Of a DNA stretch of 64,000 nt, positions 24,455 to 32,342 are shown piece by piece. The notes beneath the pieces were generated by a model that saw nothing but the letters and a program-made list of their open reading frames with translations, did no database searches and had not been told where the DNA came from. Within the stretch, counting starts at the first letter, position 1, and each line of letters opens with the position of its first letter. Source of the stretch: Bradyrhizobium sp. ORS 375. GTDB lineage: Bacteria > Pseudomonadota > Alphaproteobacteria > Rhizobiales > Xanthobacteraceae. The translations under genes and the position numbers were made by a program. The stretch is from positions 44,365 through 108,364 of the forward strand of contig NZ_CAFI01000497.1 in assembly GCF_000239775.1 (NCBI RefSeq), given 5' to 3'.

Positions 24455-24730
24455 ATGCAGTATTTCGTCGTGATGATCGACTACGGCCGCCGCGGACGCG
24501 AAGCCGTGGTCGATCCCGAAATGACCCGGCGCGACGTCGTCGCGCGCATCGCGTCGGGCGAATATGCGAACATCAGCTTCATTCACGAGATCGCCGGCCA
24601 CGCGGTCGCGGACATCACAGCCGATCTGCTGTCGGAGGCCAGCCTGCCCGAGATTGGCGCGGCGGACGCCGATCTACAGGCGGCGCGCCTCGACCATCTC
24701 CGCGATCTTCGCAAGCACGAGCGGGTCTGA
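24455..24730 (+). CDS. Small conserved hypothetical protein
   Basis: The 91-residue protein begins MQYFVVMIDYGRRGREAVVD and contains ITFIHEIAG-like SGEYANISFIHEIAGHAVAD. The MQYFVVMIDYG...EAVVDPE-x-TRR-x-VV start is widely conserved in Bradyrhizobium (recalled). The C-terminus is helical. The ribosome site is weak. Expression is probably governed by the palindrome-bearing promoter 40 bases upstream. Confidence 0.7.
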   Translation: MQYFVVMIDYGRRGREAVVDPEMTRRDVVARIASGEYANISFIHEIAGHAVADITADLLSEASLPEIGAADADLQAARLDHLRDLRKHERV

Positions 24731-24780
24731 CGCTTGGCCGCTGGCGTCCTGCGTGATCGCTTAAGTGGCGGCAATGGACA

Positions 24781-24807
24781 TGGCCGGCCGGCCTTCCGGT
24801 CCGGCCA
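24781..24807. terminator. Hairpin between convergent genes
   Basis: TGGCCGG (24781-24787) pairs with CCGGCCA (24801-24807), between the convergent genes ending at 24730 and 24823. Confidence 0.5.
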
Positions 24808-24822
24808 GCCCAGTGACTCGCG

Positions 24823-25797
24823 CTAGACCAGAAGAACCGTGGACCCGGTCGTCTTGCGCGCCGCGAGATCGGCGTGAGCTTTCGCCGCGTCCTTGAGGGG
24901 ATAGGTCTGGTTGACCTCGATCTTCACCGCCCCGGACTTGACGACGTCGAACAGCTCGTTGGCCATCGCCACCAGGCTCTCGCGCTTGGCGGCGTAGGTG
25001 AACAGCGTCGGCCGGGTGACGAACAGCGAGCCCTTCTGCGCGAGCAGCCCGAGATTGAGCGGATCGACGGCGCCGGACGACTGGCCGAACAGCACGGCGA
25101 AGCCGAGCGGCGCGAGGCAATCGAGCGACTTCAGGAACGTGTCCTTGCCGACGGAATCATACACCACCGGGACCTTCTTGCCGCCGGTGATCTCGTTCAC
25201 CCGCGCGACGAAGTCCTCCCGGGAATAGATGATTGTGTGTTCACAGCCATGCGCCCTGGCCAACTCGGCCTTGTCGTCGCTCGATACCGTGCCGATGACG
25301 GTGACGCCGAGATGCTTGGCCCATTGGCTCAGGATCAGGCCGACGCCGCCGGCCGCCGCATGCAGCAGAATGGTCTCGCCCGCCTTGACGCGGTAGGTCT
25401 GCCGGATCAGGTACTGCGCGGTCAGACCCTTCAGCATCATCGCCGCTGCCGTCTTGTCGTCGATCTCATCCGGCAGCTTCAGCAACAGCGCGGCCGGCAT
25501 CAGACGCGCTTCGGAATAGGCGCCCAGCGGCGACGAGCCATAGGCGACGCGGTCGCCGACTTTCAGGTCCGTAACCCCTTCCCCGACCTCCTCGACCACG
25601 CCGGCGCCCTCGCTGCCCAATCCGCTCGGCAGCTGGACCGGATAGAGGCCTGACCGATTGTAGATGTCGATGAAGTTCAGGCCGACCGCCGTGTGGCGGA
25701 TGCGCGCCTCGCCCGGGCCGGGCTTGCCGACCTCGACCTGCTCCCAGGCGAGGACCTCCGGACCACCGGTCTTATGGAAACGAATGGCGTTCGTCAT
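24823..25797 (-). CDS. qor: NADPH:quinone oxidoreductase (zinc-free MDR family)
   Basis: 324 residues, the usual length of QOR1-type enzymes. The substrate-domain pattern is VGLNFIDIYNRSGLYPVQLP, then GSEGAGVVEEVGEGVTDLKV. The nucleotide-binding motif is HAAAGGVGLILSQWAKHLG. It reduces quinones with NADPH. There is no structural-zinc Cys set, as expected for the QOR branch. The ATG at 25797 follows GGGAGGATGAG. The frame extends upstream without coding character. Confidence 0.9.
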   Translation of the reverse strand: MTNAIRFHKTGGPEVLAWEQVEVGKPGPGEARIRHTAVGLNFIDIYNRSGLYPVQLPSGLGSEGAGVVEEVGEGVTDLKVGDRVAYGSSPLGAYSEARLMPAALLLKLPDEIDDKTAAAMMLKGLTAQYLIRQTYRVKAGETILLHAAAGGVGLILSQWAKHLGVTVIGTVSSDDKAELARAHGCEHTIIYSREDFVARVNEITGGKKVPVVYDSVGKDTFLKSLDCLAPLGFAVLFGQSSGAVDPLNLGLLAQKGSLFVTRPTLFTYAAKRESLVAMANELFDVVKSGAVKIEVNQTYPLKDAAKAHADLAARKTTGSTVLLV

Positions 25798-25966
25798 GTG
25801 TTGCTCATCCTCCCTGCTTGTCGCCTGTGGTCGCACCGCTTTGCCACGGTTGTTCTGCCCGCATCGGCACTTCCATCGGGCGACCGGGACCAGCCCATTT
25901 GGTAGCCGCTCACCTCGCCGCTTGGCAACGGGCTTCGATGCGGAGCGCCGGGCGCCGGACCGCTCA

Positions 25967-25992
25967 GGAACCGCTTCCGCCGTTCCTGCGTT
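25967..25992 (+). promoter_or_regulatory. EcfG-type general-stress promoter
   Basis: GGAAC (25967-25971), 17 bases, then CGTT (25989-25992) match the alphaproteobacterial EcfG consensus exactly. The start site would be about 20 bases before the ATG at 26020. Confidence 0.55.
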
Positions 25993-26019
25993 CACCGGCG
26001 AACGTCCTGGAGTTGCCTC

Positions 26020-26280
26020 ATGCCGCCGAAAAAACGCAGCGCCGTGGTCAGCTCGGCCATCCTGATTGAACTCGCCTGTCACACTGTCATGGGCACCGCC
26101 CTGGGGCTCGGACTCGCGTTCGCCCTGACCCAAGTCGATGCGTTCGGCATCTCGACCCTGATTGCCCACAGCCTCGATCCGCATATGACCTTCACCGTCT
26201 TCGTCGGCACCTTCACGCTGGCCTTCGCGGTCGGCGCGACCTTGACCGGCTTCGTGTTCACGATGATGCAGGAGAGGTAG
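26020..26280 (+). CDS. Small two-helix membrane protein
   Basis: The 86-residue protein begins MPPKKRSAVVSSAILIELAC. One helix spans residues 10-38 and another covers TFTVFVGTFTLAFAVGATLT, with a short loop between containing HSLDPHMT. GGAG lies eight bases before the ATG. An EcfG-type promoter suggests general-stress control. Function unknown. Confidence 0.7.
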   Translation: MPPKKRSAVVSSAILIELACHTVMGTALGLGLAFALTQVDAFGISTLIAHSLDPHMTFTVFVGTFTLAFAVGATLTGFVFTMMQER

Positions 26281-26540
26281 TTCAAGCCCACCGACCGTTC
26301 GCGGCCGGGCGCTCCGATGCAGCCTTCAGCCGCGCCATCTGGCGCGCCTGGGTGCGCTCGATTGCCGCCACCACTGTCACATGTACGTCGTGCAAAGATT
26401 GCAGATGAGCGGCATTCGGATCGCGTGGAGACGAGAATGCCCGGACCACCGCGTGCGACTGCTCCGCTGTCGAGGACCGCGGACCGCCCGAGCTGCCGTC
26501 GCAGCGCATGTCCGCTTCCGCTCCGGACGAGCACGCCATC

Positions 26541-26867
26541 ATGACGAGTGGATGGCTCGCTCTCCTGGCCGCGGGACTGCTGGAAATCATCTGGGCGCTC
26601 GGCCTCAAACATTCCGACGGCCTGACCCGGTTCTGGCCCAGCGTCGCAACCATCGTCGCGATCCTGCTCAGCTTCGCCATGATGTCGCTCGCCTTGCGGT
26701 CACTGCCGTTTGGCACCGCCTACGCGGTGTGGACGGGAATTGGCGCGGCCGGAAGCATCGTCGTCGGGATGTGGCTGTATAGCGAGCCTGCGGATCCGGT
26801 CCGGCTGCTCTGCCTGACGCTGATCATTGCCGGCATCATGGGGCTGAAGCTGAACTCGCCGGTCTGA
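26541..26867 (+). CDS. sugE: SugE/Gdx-type small multidrug resistance transporter
   Basis: The 108-residue, four-helix SMR protein begins MTSGWLALLAAGLLEIIWAL, with the membrane Glu of helix 1 (LLEIIWALGLKHSDG) and the GTAYAVWTGIGAAGSI signature of helix 3. The GLKHSDG loop and KLNSPV end place it with the SugE/Gdx guanidinium exporters rather than EmrE. A longer start at 26508 is possible. No guanidine riboswitch is evident upstream. Its 3' third is antisense to the end of the next gene. Confidence 0.85.
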   Translation: MTSGWLALLAAGLLEIIWALGLKHSDGLTRFWPSVATIVAILLSFAMMSLALRSLPFGTAYAVWTGIGAAGSIVVGMWLYSEPADPVRLLCLTLIIAGIMGLKLNSPV

Positions 26868-27839
26868 CCGCTGCGCCGCCCCGTGCCAGCTGCGCCATAG
26901 CTCAATGCCGCCGAACAGCGCCAGCGACAACACGAACGGGATCAGGTGATAGAGGATGCGGAACATCAGCAGCGCCGCGAGCAGCTTGTCCTGATCATCG
27001 CAACCGAGCCCGAGCAGGATCGTGGCATCGAACAGTCCGATGCCGGCCGGCGCATGACTGGCGAAGCCGAGCAGGGTCGCGGCAATGAACACCGCCATCA
27101 GGCGCGCGACATCGACGCCGAGCTCCGCCGGAATCAGGACATACATCGCGAGCGCGGCGGTGCTGAGATCGAACAACCCGATCAGGATCTGCAGCAACAC
27201 CGTCGGCCCTGACGGCAGGCGCAACGACCATCGGTGGCTGCGGCGTCCGGGCCAGCTCCACACCACGAAGGCGACAATGCCACAGAGCAGCGCCGCCGCA
27301 ATCAGCCGGTTGAGCGCCGGCGGCCAATACTCCACCCAGCCGAACGCATCCGGATCGATCATCAGGCTCAGACCCAGCGCCGTCAGATTGCCGAGCCAGA
27401 ACGTCAAGCCCGTGAGAAAGCTGATCTTGGCGATATCGAGCGCGCCAAGCCTGTAAGGGCGATAGACTCGATAGCGGACCAGCGGAGAGATCAGCGCGAC
27501 TGCGCCGATGCCATGGGCGATGGGATAGCTCGTGAAGCTGCCAACAGCCGCGGCATGAAACGGGATGTCGTTGCGACCGATCGTGCGGAGCGCAAACAGA
27601 TCATAGAACGTGAGACCGCCATAAGAGAGTGCGATCAATACCAGTGCGAGACCGATGAGTTTGGGATCCGTCGCCTGCGCGATCGAGATCACATGAGCAA
27701 TATCGAGCTTCTTCAACGCACCGGTGAGCACGGCGACCGCGATCCCCGCGATGACGATGCTCGAGGCAAATCCCGCCAGACCGCGCAGCCAGGCCCTCCG
27801 GTCCAGTTGCGGTGGAAAATCATCGTTCAGCACGGCCAT
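26700..27839 (-). CDS. LPG synthase/flippase-like membrane protein (UPF0104 type)
   Basis: About 379 residues from ATG 27839 (MAVLNDDFPPQLDRRAWLRG). Eight or so membrane helices carry the family patterns GSFTSYPIAHGIGAVALISP, RYRVYR and GFASHAPAGIGLFDATILLG. This is the MprF N-terminal flippase-type domain without the aminoacyl-transferase domain. The last 55 residues (after GGIELWRSWHGAAQ) are highly polar, shadow-like, and lie opposite the 3' end of sugE. The functional protein probably ends near the last helix, and the extension reflects a lost stop codon. Confidence 0.75.
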   Translation of the reverse strand: MAVLNDDFPPQLDRRAWLRGLAGFASSIVIAGIAVAVLTGALKKLDIAHVISIAQATDPKLIGLALVLIALSYGGLTFYDLFALRTIGRNDIPFHAAAVGSFTSYPIAHGIGAVALISPLVRYRVYRPYRLGALDIAKISFLTGLTFWLGNLTALGLSLMIDPDAFGWVEYWPPALNRLIAAALLCGIVAFVVWSWPGRRSHRWSLRLPSGPTVLLQILIGLFDLSTAALAMYVLIPAELGVDVARLMAVFIAATLLGFASHAPAGIGLFDATILLGLGCDDQDKLLAALLMFRILYHLIPFVLSLALFGGIELWRSWHGAAQRSDRRVQLQPHDAGNDQRQAEQPDRIRRLAIQPHPDDDASGRANSRPHRVGGAKRQ

Positions 27840-28163
27840 TCGGTGGATCTTGTGCCGAAGCGAAACGCGTCGGCTGATTCGAGCGGGATGATGGCGCCGT
27901 TTGACACGCTGATGTGACAGCTGCGTTACCGATCGATCTCGCTGCGCCAATCTTAAGTCGTTGTTAACTACTAGAAACCCTCATGCTGCGCCGCCCATCA
28001 CATGTCGACGCTGCATCGCACATTGCGGATCATTCAAATTTGAATTAATCGCTGCGCCCCTCGTGCGTATTGAATGACCCGGATCACTACGGATGCACAG
28101 CGGTCGCATCTTCGTCACGCTGACTTCCTAAGACGAGTGCGCGACAACAAGGTTCGAGGCAAC
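27840..28163. other. Intergenic region with an AT-rich palindrome
   Basis: Contains a perfect 14-base palindrome ATTCAAATTTGAAT (28032-28045) and little else recognisable. It presumably holds promoters for the divergent genes at 27839 and 28164. Confidence 0.4.
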
Positions 28164-28385
28164 ATGAACGCGGAATCCGATCACGAGCTCACGCCGGACC
28201 AATGGGAGACGCTGAAGGCGCTCCGCGGTCCCGTGCGCGACGGCCGTCGACCGAACGGCTTCATCGTCGGCCAGCTTGTTGCGCTTGGGCTCGCCGTCAT
28301 CAGCGATGGAACGGCGACGCTCACGCCGGATGGACGGAGGGTCCTCGTCCGCGGTTCGTCGCGCCTGCTCGACGTCGCGGCCTGA
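28164..28385 (+). CDS. Small hypothetical protein, winged-helix-like
   Basis: The 73-residue protein begins MNAESDHELTPDQWETLKAL and ends TPDGRRVLVRGSSRLLDVAA. The layout helix - GFIVGQLVALGLAVIS - wing (DGTATLTPDGRRVL) resembles a miniature winged-helix domain. GAGGCAAC precedes the ATG. It is convergent with the tail of the phn operon and not obviously related to it. Confidence 0.6.
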   Translation: MNAESDHELTPDQWETLKALRGPVRDGRRPNGFIVGQLVALGLAVISDGTATLTPDGRRVLVRGSSRLLDVAA

Positions 28386-28433
28386 ATGGCTGCAACTGCC
28401 TGTCGTTCCGAAGTGGCACGCGCAGCTCAGCGA

Positions 28434-29045
28434 TCACCACATCGATTTCCGCGCGCGCTCGGGCCATTCCCGGTCGTATTCTTCGCCATTCACGGCATTG
28501 GCCGTCATAGCGGCCAGGATCTGCCCGGGTGACGGGATCCGTTGCGGATCGACGCGCTTCTCGGGGTTCCAGAGATCGGCACGCACGATGGCGCGCGCGC
28601 ATTGGAAATAGATCTCGTCGATCGTCATCACGAGCACGGTGCGCGGCAGCTTGCCTTCCATCCGGAACGTCTCGAGCAGATCCGGGTCGGCGGACAAATG
28701 ACCATGTCCATTGACCCGCAGTGTGTTGCCGGAGCCCGGAATGAGGAACAGCAGGCCAACGCGCGGGTCGCGCACGATGTTGCGCAATGAGTCGACGCGA
28801 TTGTTGCCGCGTCGATCGGGCAGCATCAGCGTCTTCTCGTCGTGAATGCGGACGAAGCCCGGAAGATCGCCGCGCGGCGAACAATCGAGTCCTTCCGGAC
28901 CTGATGTCGCCAGCGCGACGAAGGGCGATGTCTCGATCATCACGCGGTAGTGCGGCGTCACCCGATCGGCCACCTTCGCCGTCGACGTCAGCCCGGTCTC
29001 GCCGTAGATCGCCTCGAGTTGCTCAATCGTGGTGATGATCGACAT
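28434..29045 (-). CDS. Pyridoxamine 5'-phosphate oxidase-like (MSMEG_1061-type) flavoprotein
   Basis: 203 residues with the split-barrel FMN-binding fold: SPFVALATSGPEGLDCSPRG, LMLPDRRGNNRVDSLRNIVR, VGLLFLIPGSGNTLRVNGHG and VLVMTIDEIYFQCARAIVRA. This matches the PPOX subfamily named after M. smegmatis MSMEG_1061. It overlaps the 3' end of phnN by 23 bases, so it is the last gene of the phn operon. A reductive role on a flavin-dependent substrate is possible, but its part in phosphonate use is unknown. Confidence 0.8.
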   Translation of the reverse strand: MSIITTIEQLEAIYGETGLTSTAKVADRVTPHYRVMIETSPFVALATSGPEGLDCSPRGDLPGFVRIHDEKTLMLPDRRGNNRVDSLRNIVRDPRVGLLFLIPGSGNTLRVNGHGHLSADPDLLETFRMEGKLPRTVLVMTIDEIYFQCARAIVRADLWNPEKRVDPQRIPSPGQILAAMTANAVNGEEYDREWPERARKSMW

Positions 29046-29667
29046 CGTTCGCGGCTCCCATCATCTCGGCCAGGTCCTTGCCTCGCGAACTCTTGATCAC
29101 CTCGATCAGCTCGCGGCCGTGTGTCGCGGGATCGCCGACATTGTTGATCGTGACGTCTGCCGTGACAGCCTCGGTGCTGACGGTCCGATGCAGCCGCTCG
29201 CCGATGTCGGTATCGCTCGGACGATGCCGCTTGCCGAGACGCTCGGCGAGGACCTCGGCCGGCGCGGTGACGTTCACGACGACGACATCGGCATAGTCTC
29301 TCCTCGCCGATGGAATGACTGTTCGCGACACATTGACGACGACGGTGCGGCCGGCGGAGATATCATCTTTGATCGCGCGAGGCACGCCGTAGCAATGACC
29401 GTGCGCGGTCCAATGCAATGCAAATGCGCCCGCTGCGAGAGCCTCGCGAAACGCGACCTCGCTCATTTCCAGATTGTCCTCGAAGGCCGAGGCTTCGCGG
29501 GTCACGACCCGCTGAGGAAACACGATACGATCGTCGCCGGCGCATGCGGTCCGCGCCAGGTTGAGCAGCGTGTCCTTGCCCGCGCCGCTCGGCCCGACGA
29601 CGAGCACCAGGCGCCCGGGTCCCAGTCGCTTGTGCTGATCGTCCGAGCCAGTCGAAGCCGCGCTCAT
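29023..29667 (-). CDS. phnN: Ribose 1,5-bisphosphokinase PhnN
   Basis: 214 residues with a P-loop (VVGPSGAGKDTL, about 23-33) and the guanylate-kinase-like fold of PhnN (RVVTREASAFEDN; FALHWTAHGHCYGVP). It phosphorylates ribose 1,5-bisphosphate to PRPP, the last salvage step of the C-P lyase pathway. It overlaps phnM upstream by four bases and the PPOX gene downstream by 23. The final DVDHHHD is an unusual tail encoded within the overlap. Confidence 0.92.
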   Translation of the reverse strand: MSAASTGSDDQHKRLGPGRLVLVVGPSGAGKDTLLNLARTACAGDDRIVFPQRVVTREASAFEDNLEMSEVAFREALAAGAFALHWTAHGHCYGVPRAIKDDISAGRTVVVNVSRTVIPSARRDYADVVVVNVTAPAEVLAERLGKRHRPSDTDIGERLHRTVSTEAVTADVTINNVGDPATHGRELIEVIKSSRGKDLAEMMGAANDVDHHHD

Positions 29668-30821
29668 GCCACCCGCAGCCCTTCCCGCCAGACGCTGCGC
29701 ACGACAGCGTGATCGCCGGTGACATGAACGCGGATCAAATCCGCGCGCTTGCCGGCTGCGATCTCGCCACGGTCATGCAGCCCGACCGCTTCAGCGGGAG
29801 CCTTGGTGACGGTTCGAACCGCTGCGGCGAGATCGATAGACGGCACGCGGTGTGGCAGCTGCAGCGCGCCCATCAGCAGACTCGACGGAACATAGTCCGA
29901 CGACAGAATGTCGAGCAGACCCTCGCGCGCGAGATCTACGGCGGCAATGTTTCCGGAATGCGAGCCGCCGCGGACCACGTTGGGGGCGCCCATCAGGATG
30001 CTGATCCCGGCTTCGTGCAGCCCACGCGCGGCTTCCATGGTGGTGGGGAATTCGGCGACGGCGATGCCATCCTTGATCGCGTCGGCGACATTCTCGTCGG
30101 TGGTGTCGTCATGGCTGGCGAGCGGCACGTCATGGGTCTTGGCCAGCGCGACGATGTCGCGCATGTTCGCCGCCGCATAGGCCTGCTGATAGGCGAAGCG
30201 CCGCGCGAACATGACGTCGAGCTCCGCATCGGTCTTGCCGCCGCTCTTGCCGCGGTAATAGTCGCGCAGCTTGCCTTCGTCGCGGAACTGGCGCTGGCCC
30301 GGCGTGTGGTCCATCAACGACATCAGCCGGACATCCGGGCGGCCCGCCAGCTGCTTTGCCTCCTCGACGACCGTCGGCATCGGCACCTCGCAACGCAGAT
30401 GCAGGAAGTGATCGGCGCGCAGCAGGCGCGCCTCGCGCGCCCGACCGATCGCGTCCGCCAGCACATTGGCCTGACCGTCGACGCCTTCCGCGCCCTCTTC
30501 GCTCCAGACGCGCAGCGAATCCAGAACCGTCGTGATGCCCGCCGTCGCGAGTTGTCCATCGTAAGAGATCACCGCAGCCACCGGATCCCAATAGACCTTC
30601 GGCCGCGGCACGAAATGCGCTTCGAGGTGATCGGTGTGCAGCTCCACGAGCCCCGGCATCAGCAGATCGCCGCCGGCATCCAGGCTGCTGGCGGGAGCTG
30701 CGCCCTCGCCGATCCCCTCGATCCGGCCTCCGGCCATTGCCACCCAGCCCTGCTCGATCACCCGGTCCGCGAGGACCAGTCTGGCGTTGCCTATCACCGT
30801 GTCGGACATGTTCCCGCTCAT
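29664..30821 (-). CDS. phnM: Ribose 1-methylphosphonate 5-triphosphate diphosphatase PhnM (copy 1)
   Basis: 385 residues of the amidohydrolase superfamily with PhnM hallmarks: LMPGLVELHTDHLEAHFVPR (metal-binding HxD/H), HLRCEVP, LMSLMDHTPGQRQF, LASHDDTTDENV and [15 protein letters not shown]. It releases pyrophosphate from the triphosphate to give the PhnJ substrate. Starts at ATG 30821; ATG 30809 is also plausible. A second, divergent phnM is at 40724. Confidence 0.93.
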   Translation of the reverse strand: MSGNMSDTVIGNARLVLADRVIEQGWVAMAGGRIEGIGEGAAPASSLDAGGDLLMPGLVELHTDHLEAHFVPRPKVYWDPVAAVISYDGQLATAGITTVLDSLRVWSEEGAEGVDGQANVLADAIGRAREARLLRADHFLHLRCEVPMPTVVEEAKQLAGRPDVRLMSLMDHTPGQRQFRDEGKLRDYYRGKSGGKTDAELDVMFARRFAYQQAYAAANMRDIVALAKTHDVPLASHDDTTDENVADAIKDGIAVAEFPTTMEAARGLHEAGISILMGAPNVVRGGSHSGNIAAVDLAREGLLDILSSDYVPSSLLMGALQLPHRVPSIDLAAAVRTVTKAPAEAVGLHDRGEIAAGKRADLIRVHVTGDHAVVRSVWREGLRVA

Positions 30822-30837
30822 CTGCTCTCTGTGCCTT

Positions 30838-31551
30838 CTACGCCGCCGCCGCGAACGTCGTCACGTCAACGGTGCGGTCGGCGATCTGCGCACGGATATC
30901 ATCGTCATGCACGATCGCAATCATCGCGACGCCAGCCTGCTTCTTTGCCGCGATCAGATCGACCACCACCGCCCGGTTCGCCGCGTCCAGCGAGGCCGTC
31001 GGCTCGTCGAGCAGCAGGATCGGGAGCTCGGAAATGAAGCCGCGGGCGATGTTGACGCGCTGTTGCTCGCCGCCCGAGAACGTCGACGGCGGCAGCGACC
31101 ACAGCCGCTCCGGGATGTTCAGCCGCCCCAGCAAGGCACCGGCGCGCGCGCGCGCCTCGTCACGGGCGACGCCCGCCATCAGCAGCGGCTCGGCGACAAC
31201 GTCGAGCGCAGCTACGCGCGGCACCGCGCGCAGGAACTGGCTGACATAGCCGATGGTCTGCCGCCGCGCATTGAGCACCAGGCGCGGCTCGGCACCAGCG
31301 ACATCAATCATCTCGCCCTGGTGACGGACGCTGATGCGGCCGCCGTCGCAGCGATAATTGCCGAAGATCATTTTCAGGATCGACGACTTGCCCGCGCCCG
31401 ACGGTCCGGACAGCACGACGCACTCGCCGGCAGTGACCTGGAACGACACGCCCTGCACCACCGGCAGCAAGATGCCGCCCTGCAGGTGCATGGTGAAGGT
31501 CTTCCTCGCATTCTCAACGTTGAGCATCACGGTCATTGCTTTCACGCTCAC
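30838..31551 (-). CDS. phnL: C-P lyase system ABC-type protein PhnL
   Basis: 237 residues with Walker A (LSGPSGAGKSSIL), signature (FSGGEQQRVNIARGF) and Walker B (LPILLLDEPTASLDA). PhnL is an ABC-ATPase-like subunit that accompanies the C-P lyase core instead of a transporter. The first codon (GTG) overlaps the phnK stop as GTGA; ATG 31536 is the alternative start. Confidence 0.92.
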   Translation of the reverse strand: MSVKAMTVMLNVENARKTFTMHLQGGILLPVVQGVSFQVTAGECVVLSGPSGAGKSSILKMIFGNYRCDGGRISVRHQGEMIDVAGAEPRLVLNARRQTIGYVSQFLRAVPRVAALDVVAEPLLMAGVARDEARARAGALLGRLNIPERLWSLPPSTFSGGEQQRVNIARGFISELPILLLDEPTASLDAANRAVVVDLIAAKKQAGVAMIAIVHDDDIRAQIADRTVDVTTFAAAA

Positions 31552-32342
31552 GCCGGCAGGATCGAGGACACGAGGAGCTGTGTGTAGGGCTCGCGGGGAT
31601 CGTCGAGCACCTGGTCGGTCAGGCCGGTCTCGATCACCCGCCCCTCCTTCATGACCATCACACGATGAGACAACAGCCGCGCCACGGCAAGATCATGCGT
31701 GACCACGATCGCGGCGAGGCCGAGCTCGTTGACGAGGCTGCGCATCAGGTCGAGCAGCCGCGCCTGAACGGAAACGTCGAGCCCGCCGGTCGGCTCATCC
31801 ATGAACACCAGTCGCGGCTCCGTCACCAGATTGCGCGCGATCTGCAACCGCTGACGCATGCCGCCGGAATAGGTCCGCGGCGCGTCGTCGATACGGGCGA
31901 CATCGATCTCGACGCGCTCGAGCCAGGACGACGCGGTCTGCCGGATCCGGCCGTAGTTATTCCAGCCGACCGCCATCAGCCGCTCGCCGACATTGGCGCC
32001 GGCCGACACCGCCATCCGCAGGCCCTGCGCCGGGTCCTGATGCACATAGCCCCAGTCGGTTCGGAACAGGAAGCGTCGCTCGGCCTCGCCGAGCTCTGCG
32101 AGATCGCGCAGCACGCCATCGCGCATCCGATAGGAGACGCGGCCGCCGCTTGGGGCGAGCTGGGCCGAGAGCATCTGCAGCAGCGTCGATTTGCCCGAGC
32201 CGGATTCGCCGACGATCGCGAGCACCTCGCCGGGATAGAGCACGAAGGACACGTCGCGGCAGGCGGCCAGCCGGCCGTAGCTCTTCGTCAGCCCTTCGGC
32301 GACGAGCAGCGGCTGATCCGATGCGCCGGTTACCTCAACCAT
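31548..32342 (-). CDS. phnK: C-P lyase system ABC-type protein PhnK
   Basis: 264 residues with Walker A (IVGESGSGKSTLL), signature YSGGMRQRLQIARNL and Walker B (RLVFMDEPTGGLDV). PhnK docks on the PhnGHIJ core. It overlaps the end of phnJ by eight bases. The ATG at 32342 gives MVEVTGASDQPLLVAEGLTK; an upstream start at 32375 would lie deep in phnJ. Confidence 0.92.
   Translation of the reverse strand: MVEVTGASDQPLLVAEGLTKSYGRLAACRDVSFVLYPGEVLAIVGESGSGKSTLLQMLSAQLAPSGGRVSYRMRDGVLRDLAELGEAERRFLFRTDWGYVHQDPAQGLRMAVSAGANVGERLMAVGWNNYGRIRQTASSWLERVEIDVARIDDAPRTYSGGMRQRLQIARNLVTEPRLVFMDEPTGGLDVSVQARLLDLMRSLVNELGLAAIVVTHDLAVARLLSHRVMVMKEGRVIETGLTDQVLDDPREPYTQLLVSSILPA

Noticed and set aside
26281-26540. 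Guanidine riboswitch ahead of sugE
   Set aside because: No ykkC core, no paired ACGR-loop hairpins of the mini-ykkC type and no ykkC-III pattern could be built from the sequence.
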